Assembly (NCBI RefSeq): GCF_937997595.1
Contig: NZ_CALKTS010000171.1
Span: 1-26,257 of the forward strand
Source: an uncultured Campylobacter sp.
GTDB taxonomy: Bacteria > Campylobacterota > Campylobacteria > Campylobacterales > Campylobacteraceae
Direction of reading: 5' to 3'
Length of the DNA: 26,257 nt
The translations under genes were made by a program, and so were the position numbers. This document shows, piece after piece, positions 1 to 6,648 of this stretch. How positions within the stretch are numbered: the first letter of the stretch is position 1; each line of letters starts with the position of its first letter. A model generated the notes under the pieces. It was not told the DNA's origin, made no database searches, and worked only from the letters and a program-made list of their open reading frames with translations.

Positions 1-765
1 ATCCAAGAGCTTACCAATTTTCTTAGCGAATACACCGCCAAGATGCTTAGTATCGGCACTTACACCGCGCGCATCGAGCGCTGCGTGCGCAGGATAGCCG
101 ACGCTTACGACTATGAGGCGAGCCTGATGATCTTCGTGCGCCACTTCATCATCAGCGTGATGGATCCTGCGGACAACTCCATCCGCCGCACCTACGTCAA
201 AACGGGCGCTGCGGCGCAGATCAGCTTCGATCTGATCTCGGAGCTAAGCGCGCTTAGCTGGGAAATTTACGACGAGAAAATCTCCCTTGCGCGCGCCAGA
301 GCCGCATTTGCAGAAATTTTAGCCTCGCAGAAGAAAAGCTTTGCCAAAACTCTCGTTCTGCTCAGCGTCGCAAACGCCGCATTCTGCGAGCTGTTTGGCA
401 GTGACGGTGGCGCGATGGCGTTAGTTTTTGCGGCTACGGCTTTTGGAATTTGCGCCCGCCATCTGCTTAGCAAACTTAAAATCAACCTAAAAATCCAATA
501 CATCGCAGTTTCGTTCGCAGTATCCTTCATCGTCTCGCTAGGCGCTCGCTACGGGCTTAGCGCCACGCCCGACGTCGCCGTGGGATCGAGCATACTCTTT
601 TTGATCCCCGGCGTCTGGCTGATCAACTCGGTATTTGACATCCTAAACGAAAATATGCTCGTAGGCATCAGCAGAGGGCTAAACACGGGGCTTTTGATCA
701 TCTGCATCGCGATCGGACTCTTTCTGACGCTTAGCATCTCAAATTTGGGGCTCGTAAATGTTTGA
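1..765 (+). CDS. Threonine/serine exporter ThrE N-terminal subunit (PF06738 type), 5'-partial
   Basis: The frame is open at the left edge: codons in phase precede the first internal ATG at 43, so the true start lies outside the window. The visible 254 codons hold a soluble N-terminal half with the family-typical stretch around IERCVRRIADAYDYEASLMI, then about five hydrophobic segments from residue 115 on. This is the layout of the PF06738 half of the ThrE family of inner-membrane threonine/serine exporters. Its stop overlaps the start of the next gene by 8 bases (ATGTTTGA), the usual arrangement for the split two-gene ThrE. The family role is established knowledge; the substrate here is inferred from family membership. 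Confidence 0.85.
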   Translation: MQELTNFLSEYTAKMLSIGTYTARIERCVRRIADAYDYEASLMIFVRHFIISVMDPADNSIRRTYVKTGAAAQISFDLISELSALSWEIYDEKISLARARAAFAEILASQKKSFAKTLVLLSVANAAFCELFGSDGGAMALVFAATAFGICARHLLSKLKINLKIQYIAVSFAVSFIVSLGARYGLSATPDVAVGSSILFLIPGVWLINSVFDILNENMLVGISRGLNTGLLIICIAIGLFLTLSISNLGLVNV

Positions 766-1258
766 TATAGCGCTTTTGGTATTTAAGGATGCTTGCTTTG
801 CCGCTGCGGCGGGGCTCGGGTTTGCGTATGCGTGCATGCCGCCTAAAAAGACGCTTATTTTCTCGGCGCTGCTTGCGGCGGTTGCGCATTCGTGCAGGTT
901 TTTACTGATTCAAAGCCAAATTTTTTCGATCGCCGCCGCGACGCTTTTTGCGTCGTTTCTGATCGGCGTTTTGGGAATGCTCTGCGCCAAGCGCCTCAAG
1001 GTGCCCGCAGAGATCATCGCCTTTCCCGCGCTGCTTCCGATGATCCCCGGCATTTACGCCTACAAGGCGGTTTTGGCGCTGTTTTCTTATATCAAAGCCG
1101 CAGGCACACAGCAGAAGCTCGCCCACCTCATCTCGTTTTTCGACAACGCCCTCGCCACGGTCTCGATCTCGCTGGCGCTCGGCACGGGCGTTTCAATAAC
1201 GCTGCTAATTTTCTACGAGCAGTCCTTGATGATCACTCGCGGCGCAAGAGGCAAATAG
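758..1258 (+). CDS. Threonine/serine exporter ThrE C-terminal subunit (ThrE_2, PF12821 type)
   Basis: This 166-residue, very hydrophobic protein has about five membrane segments and a central PALLPMIPGIYAYKA stretch that is typical of the short ThrE_2 half of the exporter. It overlaps the preceding ThrE gene by 8 bases, so the two are probably translationally coupled and work as one inner-membrane exporter of threonine and serine. Length is as expected for the short subunit. A hairpin-forming inverted repeat follows 35 bases after the stop and probably ends the operon. Family assignment is firm; substrate preference is inferred. Confidence 0.85.
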   Translation: MFDIALLVFKDACFAAAAGLGFAYACMPPKKTLIFSALLAAVAHSCRFLLIQSQIFSIAAATLFASFLIGVLGMLCAKRLKVPAEIIAFPALLPMIPGIYAYKAVLALFSYIKAAGTQQKLAHLISFFDNALATVSISLALGTGVSITLLIFYEQSLMITRGARGK

Positions 1259-1292
1259 CGCTAAGCAAGAAATTTTAAGCAGACGCGACGGG

Positions 1293-1343
1293 TAAATTTA
1301 AATTTTATCATCTTCGCTAGCGAGGTAAAATTTTATAAATTTA
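1293..1343. terminator. Imperfect inverted repeat, possible bidirectional terminator
   Basis: A near-palindrome centred on the perfect 10-base palindrome TCGCTAGCGA (1314-1323), with AT-rich arms beginning and ending in TAAATTTA. It lies just after the ThrE operon. Without the AT-rich block that follows, it would sit between two convergent genes (ThrE and PepSY), so a bidirectional terminator role is plausible. Seen by eye only; no folding energy was computed. Confidence 0.45.
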
Positions 1344-1344
1344 C

Positions 1345-1371
1345 TGCCTTTGTCGCGAAAGTAAAATTTAG
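1345..1371 (+). repeat. Left copy of 27-bp imperfect direct repeat flanking the AT-rich block
   Basis: This sequence matches 3333-3359 at 24 of 27 positions; the last 19 bases (1353-1371) match at 18 of 19. Both copies sit at the borders where base composition changes. The core GTAAAATTTAG is common in spacers of this genome, so only the left 16 bases of the match are really informative. Confidence 0.5.
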
Positions 1372-1510
1372 TTATATCCGCCATTTATCGCTCATTATTC
1401 GATATTTATTTTATTGTTTTCTCTTTTTCATCGTAGTAATATCCCATATAGCTCAAAAGTATATTTCTGTAGCCCAATATAATTTGTTGCATAATTATAA
1501 GAAAGATAAA

Positions 1511-1519
1511 TGCTATAAT
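1511..1519 (+). promoter_or_regulatory. Extended -10 promoter (TGCTATAAT)
   Basis: A perfect TATAAT at 1514-1519 preceded by TG at 1511-1512 makes an extended -10 element, 45 bases before the ATG of the zeta-like kinase. No good -35 is seen, which is normal for sigma-70 promoters in Campylobacter. Confidence 0.55.
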
Positions 1520-1563
1520 TAGAATGTATTAAAATACTACAAATTTCTTAGAAAGGACTTGAA

Positions 1564-2682
1564 ATGGCTTTAACAGAAGAAGATATGAAAATGTGGCAGG
1601 GCGTAAGCGATCATTTGACGCGAATGGAAAACGACGCCGAATATTGCAAAAAAATAGAAAAGCAACTTTATCGCGGTGCTCCAAAAAAGAGTATTGAAAG
1701 AATACGACAAGCAGGTATAAGAAATAGCCAATCAAAGTTAGTAAGCGCAATAAAAAAGATTGATTTCAGCTCTAATGCCGAATTGATAAAAATTCAAGAC
1801 GAAGCGATTGCTCTTGCTGAAAATTCTTTGGAGGATTTTTTAAAAGAATATAATGAGCACCCTAATACCACAGGTGGTCGTTATATTTGTTCCGATACAT
1901 TCAAAGAACTTTTTCCTTGCTTTGAAGCAAAAGAAAATAGAGCTCTAGTAAATGACGCGATACATAATTCCTCCGCTGTTTTGGCGGCGACGCAGTTTGA
2001 AGAGGTTCTGAAACGCGATGAGCCTAATAAAACCAAAGCAATTTTCATCACCGGAATTCCTGGAGCCGGGAAAACAACCTCGGTTAAAAATTGTATGACC
2101 GATGATAAAGTTAAACTTATTTTTGAAGGGCAGTTGGCAAACCCGGCGCCGACTATTCCAAAAATAGAGCAATGCTTGCAAAAGAGATTAGACGTTACAA
2201 TTGCTGCGGTGCATATAGAGCCCGAAAAAGCTTTAGACAATACTTTTAAGCGCTTTAACGAATATGGGCGCGGCGGAAGTATTGAAGTTATGTCTAGCAT
2301 CCAAGGCAACTTGCCGAGCGGTTTAAAAAAGCTAAAAGAGCATTTCGGGGATAAAATTAATATTATCGCCATTGATAGAAATAGCGATAGAAATAAAATT
2401 TTAACCGATGAAAAAGAGATCTACAAATTAATCAGTATCGGCTCAAAAGAAGAAATTTTCAAACGCTTAAAAGTCAAATTAGATCAAGATTTTCAAAAAG
2501 GCAAAATCGACAAAGCTTGTTTTGCTCAGGCGAACGAAACGAAGCTAAATAAAATTATGCCCAATCGAATTGACCCGACTGAAATCGCAAAATTTAAAAG
2601 TGAGCTAGAGCAAAACGCACGCAAAGTCCTTAACTCAAGCAAAAAAGATAGAGATAGATCAGGCGGAATAACATTAAGTTAA
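1564..2682 (+). CDS. Zeta-toxin family P-loop kinase
   Basis: This 372-residue protein has a Walker A motif GIPGAGKT at residues 164-171 after a hydrophobic strand (AIFIT). Downstream lies EPEKALDNTFKRFNEYGRG (around 219-237), where zeta/PezT-type kinases carry a proline-glutamate and arginine-rich signature. Known zeta toxins phosphorylate UDP-N-acetylglucosamine and are held inactive by an epsilon-type antitoxin; whether this one does so is unknown. The first 150 residues are helical, charged and not recognised, and could be a fused regulatory region. The classic post-Walker A aspartate segment is hard to find, so the substrate may differ. RBS GAAAGGA (1551-1557) supports the start. DNA is AT-rich compared with neighbours, indicating horizontal acquisition. 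Confidence 0.7.
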   Translation: MALTEEDMKMWQGVSDHLTRMENDAEYCKKIEKQLYRGAPKKSIERIRQAGIRNSQSKLVSAIKKIDFSSNAELIKIQDEAIALAENSLEDFLKEYNEHPNTTGGRYICSDTFKELFPCFEAKENRALVNDAIHNSSAVLAATQFEEVLKRDEPNKTKAIFITGIPGAGKTTSVKNCMTDDKVKLIFEGQLANPAPTIPKIEQCLQKRLDVTIAAVHIEPEKALDNTFKRFNEYGRGGSIEVMSSIQGNLPSGLKKLKEHFGDKINIIAIDRNSDRNKILTDEKEIYKLISIGSKEEIFKRLKVKLDQDFQKGKIDKACFAQANETKLNKIMPNRIDPTEIAKFKSELEQNARKVLNSSKKDRDRSGGITLS

Positions 2683-2703
2683 TATATTTTCTATTAACTT
2701 AAT
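2673..2703. promoter_or_regulatory. Perfect 11-bp inverted repeat, terminator or operator
   Basis: The arms at 2673-2683 (ATTAAGTTAAT) and 2693-2703 are perfect reverse complements with a 9-base spacer. The left arm covers the stop codon of the kinase gene, and the right arm ends 41 bases before the next ATG. The stem has one G-C pair, so it is weak as a terminator; a DNA-binding site controlling the downstream small gene is an equally good reading. Confidence 0.45.
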
Positions 2704-2744
2704 ACGATATATAAGATACTTGAATAGTACGAAAGGATTAAAAA

Positions 2745-3062
2745 ATGAAAAATATTGACACTATCCAATGGGATTACGCAATGAGTGGAGATGAGCTAGA
2801 GGCAGTTGTAGCTGAAGCTAAAAGTGCAGCCTCCAATTCATTTGCAAAATTAGCAAAAATAGGTGTAGATGGCTGGAGTGAAAACTTATGGATAGAATTG
2901 AGTAAAATTAAAGAAAGAATTTTTGATGAAAAAGATAAAACAGAAGAATACTGGGATAATAAAATCACGGAACTTATGGACGCTTTGGAAAATAAATACG
3001 GAAAGGATTTGTATAAATGGCAGACCTTGAAAAATTATCAAAATTTAGTCAAGAAGACGTAA
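2745..3062 (+). CDS. Small unknown protein, candidate antitoxin partner of the broken zeta-like gene
   Basis: A 105-residue, acidic, helix-prone protein with no motif I recognise. Its start has a good RBS (AAAGGA at 2732-2737). It overlaps the following zeta-type gene by 46 bases in another frame, the compact layout expected of an antitoxin-toxin pair, and it lies in the same AT-rich block as the intact zeta-like kinase. The antitoxin role is inferred only from position, size and partner. No helix-turn-helix is evident. Confidence 0.55.
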   Translation: MKNIDTIQWDYAMSGDELEAVVAEAKSAASNSFAKLAKIGVDGWSENLWIELSKIKERIFDEKDKTEEYWDNKITELMDALENKYGKDLYKWQTLKNYQNLVKKT

Positions 3063-3253
3063 AGCGTGTTTCTGAAGAGGTGTGGCATGAAATATCAAGA
3101 TATTGTCATCATCAAACTTCCACGCCAAAACTTTATCTTATTGGTGGTCAACCTGGCGCTGGAAAAAGCACCACAATAAATGATTGTATTGCGATAAATC
3201 TTGATGATTGCTGCTCCACGCCATCGAGCATACAAAATTTTTCTAATCGTTAA
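3017..3253 (+). pseudogene. Zeta-type kinase truncated after its P-loop
   Basis: The reading frame begins like a normal zeta-type kinase, with strong RBS GAAAGGA at 3001-3007 and a classic Walker A LIGGQPGAGKS at residues 41-51. It becomes unrelated sequence after INLDD (about residue 64) and stops at 78 residues; zeta proteins are normally several times longer. All substrate-binding and later nucleotide-binding parts are missing, so kinase activity is not expected. It overlaps the small upstream gene by 46 bases. The likely history is an antitoxin-toxin pair whose toxin lost its 3' end at or near the right border of the AT-rich block. Confidence 0.75.
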
Positions 3254-3332
3254 ATCAGAGCTTTTCTCGACCCCTTCGGCAAATTTCATCTCAATGCTTT
3301 GTAGGTATTGGACTCTCTTGCGCCGCTCGTCG

Positions 3333-3359
3333 TGCCTCTATCGCCAAAGTAAAATTTAG
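3333..3359 (+). repeat. Right copy of 27-bp imperfect direct repeat
   Basis: This is the partner of 1345-1371 (24/27 matches). Its last four bases overlap the 3' end of the PepSY gene, including that gene's stop codon, which would suit an integration site at a gene end. There is no integrase in the block. Confidence 0.5.
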
Positions 3360-4516
3360 CTGAGCTTTTCTGACTTAAACGCCCTTTTTACCGTCATATA
3401 AAAGCCGCTAAAGATAAAAAGCGCCATACAAAGCGAAACGAGCGACCATAAAATTTTACCCGCGAGCCCAAAAAAATAGCCCGTGTGAAGCTGATAGTTC
3501 GCGTCTTTAAACTCGCCCACGGTGATACCATCCGTTTGCTTCTGCTCCGCGACCTTGCCCTCCTTTAGCTTCACGCTCACACCTTTTGGACGCGCAGTGG
3601 CAGGCGCATCAGGCTCGTAGTATCTGATGCTCATCTTATCTCCGGCTGCGAGCATTAGGGTAAATTCTTTATACTCTATGCCACTTGATCTGAATATCTC
3701 ATAAGCCCTCTGCGCGTCGCTAAATTTATACGTAGCGGGCTTTTTGCCCTCCTCTTTAGCAGGTGCGGCGGCGTGATCTTTAGAAGCGGCGGCTTTAGGC
3801 GCGCTAGCTTGCGGTAAATTTTGAGAGCTAACGAAAAGCTTCATCACCGCATCGTTATACCAGCCGTACGACCAATTAAGCCCGGTTAAGCAGATAAGCA
3901 GGTAAATCACTGCACTTAGCGAGCCTAGGCTCGTATGTAGGTTATAAAAAAGAGCGTATTTTTTGAGTTTAAAATTTGGTCTTATAGCTTCGATAAATTT
4001 GCGCCTAAGCCTTGGGAAATGCAGCCAGACGCCGCTTATTACGAGCAGTATCATCGCCACGACGCTCGCGCCTACGATCTGTTTACCGACCTCGCCTGCA
4101 GTTTTATTGCCGCTTAGCGCTAGGCCTAAATTTCGATGCAGCGCCATCACCGTTAGCACAAAGCCCGTGCCGCGATCCTTGCCGATGATCTGCGCAGTGT
4201 ATGGATTGACCAGATACGCATCATTTCTGTTTGCGTAAATGACGAAGGCTTCGTCATCGCTTTTGGGCACGACGAGCCTTACGGGCTGCTTAGCGCCCGT
4301 TTGCTCGCTAAAGCTTTGCAGGATTTTCTCCACGCTTTGCATTTCGCCTGTTTTTTCGACCTTTTTAGAGTCCGCGTTTATTAGCGCCTCAAGCCCGTGC
4401 TGATACGACAAAATCGCGCCTGTAATGCCTATAATAAGCAGCGGGATAGAAAAAACGATCGACAAAATCAGATGGACGTTAAACAAAATTTTATTGCGCT
4501 TCAAAAGCGAGCTCAT
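3356..4516 (-). CDS. PepSY-associated transmembrane protein, probable iron-uptake accessory
   Basis: A 386-residue inner-membrane protein of the PepSY_TM family: an N-terminal membrane segment (residues 12-34), periplasmic PepSY-like stretches, further segments near 145-165 and 195-215, and a C-terminal segment at about 350-372. A low-complexity Ala/Lys linker occupies residues 233-258. Family members often accompany TonB receptors and are thought to help with ferric-siderophore reduction or transport; that role is inferred. The start has an RBS (AAGGA) 9 bases upstream. A TATAAT promoter and a Fur-like box lie upstream, so iron repression is likely. A second PepSY gene sits beside the TonB receptor at 20701. 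Confidence 0.8.
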   Translation of the reverse strand: MSSLLKRNKILFNVHLILSIVFSIPLLIIGITGAILSYQHGLEALINADSKKVEKTGEMQSVEKILQSFSEQTGAKQPVRLVVPKSDDEAFVIYANRNDAYLVNPYTAQIIGKDRGTGFVLTVMALHRNLGLALSGNKTAGEVGKQIVGASVVAMILLVISGVWLHFPRLRRKFIEAIRPNFKLKKYALFYNLHTSLGSLSAVIYLLICLTGLNWSYGWYNDAVMKLFVSSQNLPQASAPKAAASKDHAAAPAKEEGKKPATYKFSDAQRAYEIFRSSGIEYKEFTLMLAAGDKMSIRYYEPDAPATARPKGVSVKLKEGKVAEQKQTDGITVGEFKDANYQLHTGYFFGLAGKILWSLVSLCMALFIFSGFYMTVKRAFKSEKLS

Positions 4517-4565
4517 TGTAGATCCTTGCGAGATAAATTTAATCTTTATTTGATTGAGGTTCGCA

Positions 4566-4571
4566 ATTATA
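4566..4571 (-). promoter_or_regulatory. -10 element (TATAAT) of the PepSY gene
   Basis: On the minus strand a perfect TATAAT lies 50 bases upstream of the PepSY start codon. The Fur-like box begins about 22 bases further upstream, in the -35 zone. Confidence 0.5.
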
Positions 4572-4589
4572 TTGTGCGATTTTAAATAT

Positions 4590-4606
4590 TTAGATAATTA
4601 TCATTA
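4590..4606. promoter_or_regulatory. Fur-like box
   Basis: The perfect 10-base palindrome GATAATTATC (4593-4602), followed by ATTA, strongly resembles the GATAAT-type half-sites of Fur operators. Position at the -35 zone of the PepSY promoter fits repression under iron-replete conditions. This is motif recognition by eye, not a scored match. Confidence 0.55.
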
Positions 4607-4754
4607 AGATTTAGGCTGCGAAATTTTAAGGCGTGTTATGATATCACAAGAGCGCCTAGGTACCTCGCGCAGCGTCATAAACCGCGCGCCGTAGGATTTC
4701 AGAACCAAAATTTAATCCGCCTTTCGCGCGGCAGGATCACGCCGGTGAGGTAAA

Positions 4755-4791
4755 ATTCTAAGCGCGATTTATAAAAAAACGCGCTTAGAAT
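4755..4791. terminator. Perfect 12-bp stem hairpin
   Basis: Arms 4755-4766 (ATTCTAAGCGCG) and 4780-4791 are perfect reverse complements with a 13-base A/T-rich loop. No gene ends nearby on either strand: upstream is the start of PepSY on the minus strand, downstream a plus-strand start. It may therefore be a leader structure or transcription insulator rather than an ordinary terminator. Confidence 0.45.
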
Positions 4792-4867
4792 CTCGTAAAT
4801 TTAGAAATTTTGCGCTAAAATTGCCAAAGACGCGAGCTTGCGTAATCCAAAAAACAAGGTCATTATT

Positions 4868-5557
4868 ATGTCGCAAAGTGTAGTCGAGTTTGCTTCGATA
4901 ATCCTTTATGTTACGATAGGCTTTTGCCTTCTTGTTTCATTGCTTGATAAAAACAGATCATTCAAAACCGTAGATCACGGAACTCTGTTTATCTCCACCG
5001 ATCCGCTTTTAAAAATGCAGATGTTTATAATATTCCTAAGCTTCGGTGTAGTCACTCTATCCAGCCCGCACGTAGCAAAACACAACGGCAAGCCGATACC
5101 TTGCTTTTATACCCATGATAAAGTTTGCTCGCAAGAGTATAAAGCGGCGGGCATAAATTTAAGATGCTTCGAAGAAGGCGATCCCAGATGCGTGGATGGG
5201 TATCTGCAAATAAGCGAGCCTAGACTAATACTTAGCAAAATCGGATCGGTCTGCATCATAATTTTTTCTTTTATCGTGCTAATTCAAAAAGGAATCAGAA
5301 TAGATAAAAGCGGCATCTGCAAAGAATGGGAGGTTTTGCCGTTTAAACATACGGAAAGGATAAACTTTGACGAGATGAGCTACGCCGTAGGGTTTATAAG
5401 AGGCGTAAAAATAATCAGCATACGAGGCAAAATTAGCGGCGTTAAATTCGGGGCGGGATTTTTATATGCACGAAGGGATATAGATTTTTTGCAAAATTTT
5501 ATATCCGAAAAGCTCGCTGAAATTTCAAAAGCTGAAGCAGCCGAGCAAAACGCCTAA
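4868..5557 (+). CDS. Unknown membrane protein with cysteine motif and PH-like tail (first of tandem pair)
   Basis: About 229 residues from ATG 4868, chosen because AAGG (4856-4859) is well placed; a TTG at 4838 would add ten residues. Layout: a membrane segment near the N-terminus, a second around residues 45-60, a loop with CFEEGDPRCVDGYL, a third membrane segment around 130-148, then a soluble tail beginning GIRIDKSGICKEWEVLPFK. The tail has the alternating pattern of bacterial PH-like domains attached to membrane anchors (inference). The next gene is a clear paralogue with the same order of parts. Function unknown. Confidence 0.7.
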   Translation: MSQSVVEFASIILYVTIGFCLLVSLLDKNRSFKTVDHGTLFISTDPLLKMQMFIIFLSFGVVTLSSPHVAKHNGKPIPCFYTHDKVCSQEYKAAGINLRCFEEGDPRCVDGYLQISEPRLILSKIGSVCIIIFSFIVLIQKGIRIDKSGICKEWEVLPFKHTERINFDEMSYAVGFIRGVKIISIRGKISGVKFGAGFLYARRDIDFLQNFISEKLAEISKAEAAEQNA

Positions 5558-5601
5558 ATTTAAATATATCGTCGTAAAATATCCGAAGTGAAAGGAGCCG
5601 C

Positions 5602-6324
5602 ATGAGGCTTTTGTATTTTGTACTTTTTGCAAATGTAGTGCTATTTGTACTTTGCGGTTTAAAAAACTTTCTGTTTGAAAGCAGCGCTTCTTATAAAACC
5701 GTGCAAAATGGTGCCTGGCTCATACCGCCTAGCCCTATAGCCAAATTTACGCTCGTCATATTCCTTTTATCTTGGGGGTCAATAGTGGCGTTTGACGAGC
5801 CCTGGATAAAAAGGATAAAAGGTAAAGGTAAAGTTACATGCTTTGACGCAAACGACCCTTTATGTATAGACGGCTTCTTGTACAGAAGTGGCGATGAGAC
5901 CGCACTCGTGATCGCTATGGGCATTGTTTTGATACTTATATCGCTATGGCTATTAACCGAAAAAGGGATCATCATAGACAGCCGCAGTATAAGGAGAGAA
6001 TGGGAATGTTTGCCGTTTAAATTTAGCACAAAGATCGATATAGAAAATGCCCTTATGGAAAAAGGGATGAAGGGCGAGATGCCGATTTTAAAAATAAAAG
6101 ACGGGCAAAGCAGCAAAAATTTTACGCTCTCATTCCCATACGCACAGCAAGATATAAAATTTATCGAAGCAGAGATAAGAAAGAGGCGCTATAAGATGAT
6201 GAAAACAAAAGAGGCGAAAACTCCCCTTAAATCCACACTCAGAAAAACTATAAGCTTAAAAGGCGCGAATGAGCGCGCAAACATAGAAATTCTAAAAAAC
6301 GACAAAGAGGGCGCGGGCGATTAA
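5602..6324 (+). CDS. Unknown membrane protein, paralogue of preceding gene (second of tandem pair)
   Basis: A 240-residue protein with RBS AAAGGAG just upstream. It shares with its neighbour the N-terminal membrane segment, the motif YKTVQNGAW (FKTVDHGTL in the other), a second membrane segment, CFDANDPLCIDGFL between segments two and three, a third segment at about 100-119, and the tail start GIIIDSRSIRREWECLPFK. The last 35 residues are basic and not conserved. The two genes are 44 bases apart and probably co-transcribed. The conserved cysteine pair with Asp-Pro between suggests a disulfide or metal site in the loop, presumably periplasmic. No known family is recognised. Confidence 0.75.
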   Translation: MRLLYFVLFANVVLFVLCGLKNFLFESSASYKTVQNGAWLIPPSPIAKFTLVIFLLSWGSIVAFDEPWIKRIKGKGKVTCFDANDPLCIDGFLYRSGDETALVIAMGIVLILISLWLLTEKGIIIDSRSIRREWECLPFKFSTKIDIENALMEKGMKGEMPILKIKDGQSSKNFTLSFPYAQQDIKFIEAEIRKRRYKMMKTKEAKTPLKSTLRKTISLKGANERANIEILKNDKEGAGD

Positions 6325-6648
6325 ATTTTAAATTTAGCCACGCGCGAGCAATAGCTATAAAAATTTATGACAAACCGTAGCAAAGCGGCATAATGATCGC
6401 GCGAGTAGCAGCCGTAAAATGTACGCGTAGTGAAGCGGCGGCAACAAGTGCGCGAACAAGTGCGCGCAAGCCCAATATAAGCCTAAAAAGACGAGCCGAA
6501 AGCTTAAAACGAGCCGGGCGCTTAAAATTTAACTCGCGATCTTAAAAACCAAAATTCCAAACCGCTCCGTCAAAATCGTCAAAATTTAGCCTATTTTTTA
6601 CCTAAAATTTCGTAAAATTACGACTTTAAATTTTCAAAAAGGACACTG
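6325..6648. other. Spacer before DMT permease
   Basis: I see no gene here. The only structure is a 12-bp tandem duplication (AACAAGTGCGCG at 6443-6454 and 6455-6466) and several TAAAATTT words near the downstream gene. Confidence 0.5.

Larger units (their letters stand above)
1259..1563. other. Spacer between ThrE operon and zeta-like kinase
   Basis: I see no gene in these 305 bases. They hold the inverted repeat at 1293-1343, the left 27-bp direct repeat (1345-1371), then strongly AT-rich DNA, and an extended -10 promoter candidate at 1511-1519. The change in base composition at about 1372 marks the left edge of the foreign-looking block. Confidence 0.6.
4517..4867. other. Divergent spacer with PepSY promoter and a strong hairpin
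   Basis: No gene is seen here. The left half holds the PepSY promoter and Fur-like box; the right half holds the perfect 12-bp hairpin at 4755-4791. A TTG at 4838 opens a frame into the next gene, but the ATG at 4868 has the better ribosome binding site. Confidence 0.55.

Noticed and set aside
892..1278. 128-codon plus-strand frame inside the second ThrE gene
   Set aside because: Shadow of the real frame; Arg/His-rich translation with no family resemblance.
3095..3332. Minus-strand frame (about 78 codons counting from the upstream stop) across the right end of the AT-rich block
   Set aside because: The part reading QSIEMKFAEGVEKSSDL looks protein-like and might be a gene remnant, but there is no start signal and I recognise no family.
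4838..4867. TTG start for the first tandem membrane protein
   Set aside because: No ribosome site before it; ATG 4868 has AAGG at the right distance and opens directly into the membrane segment.
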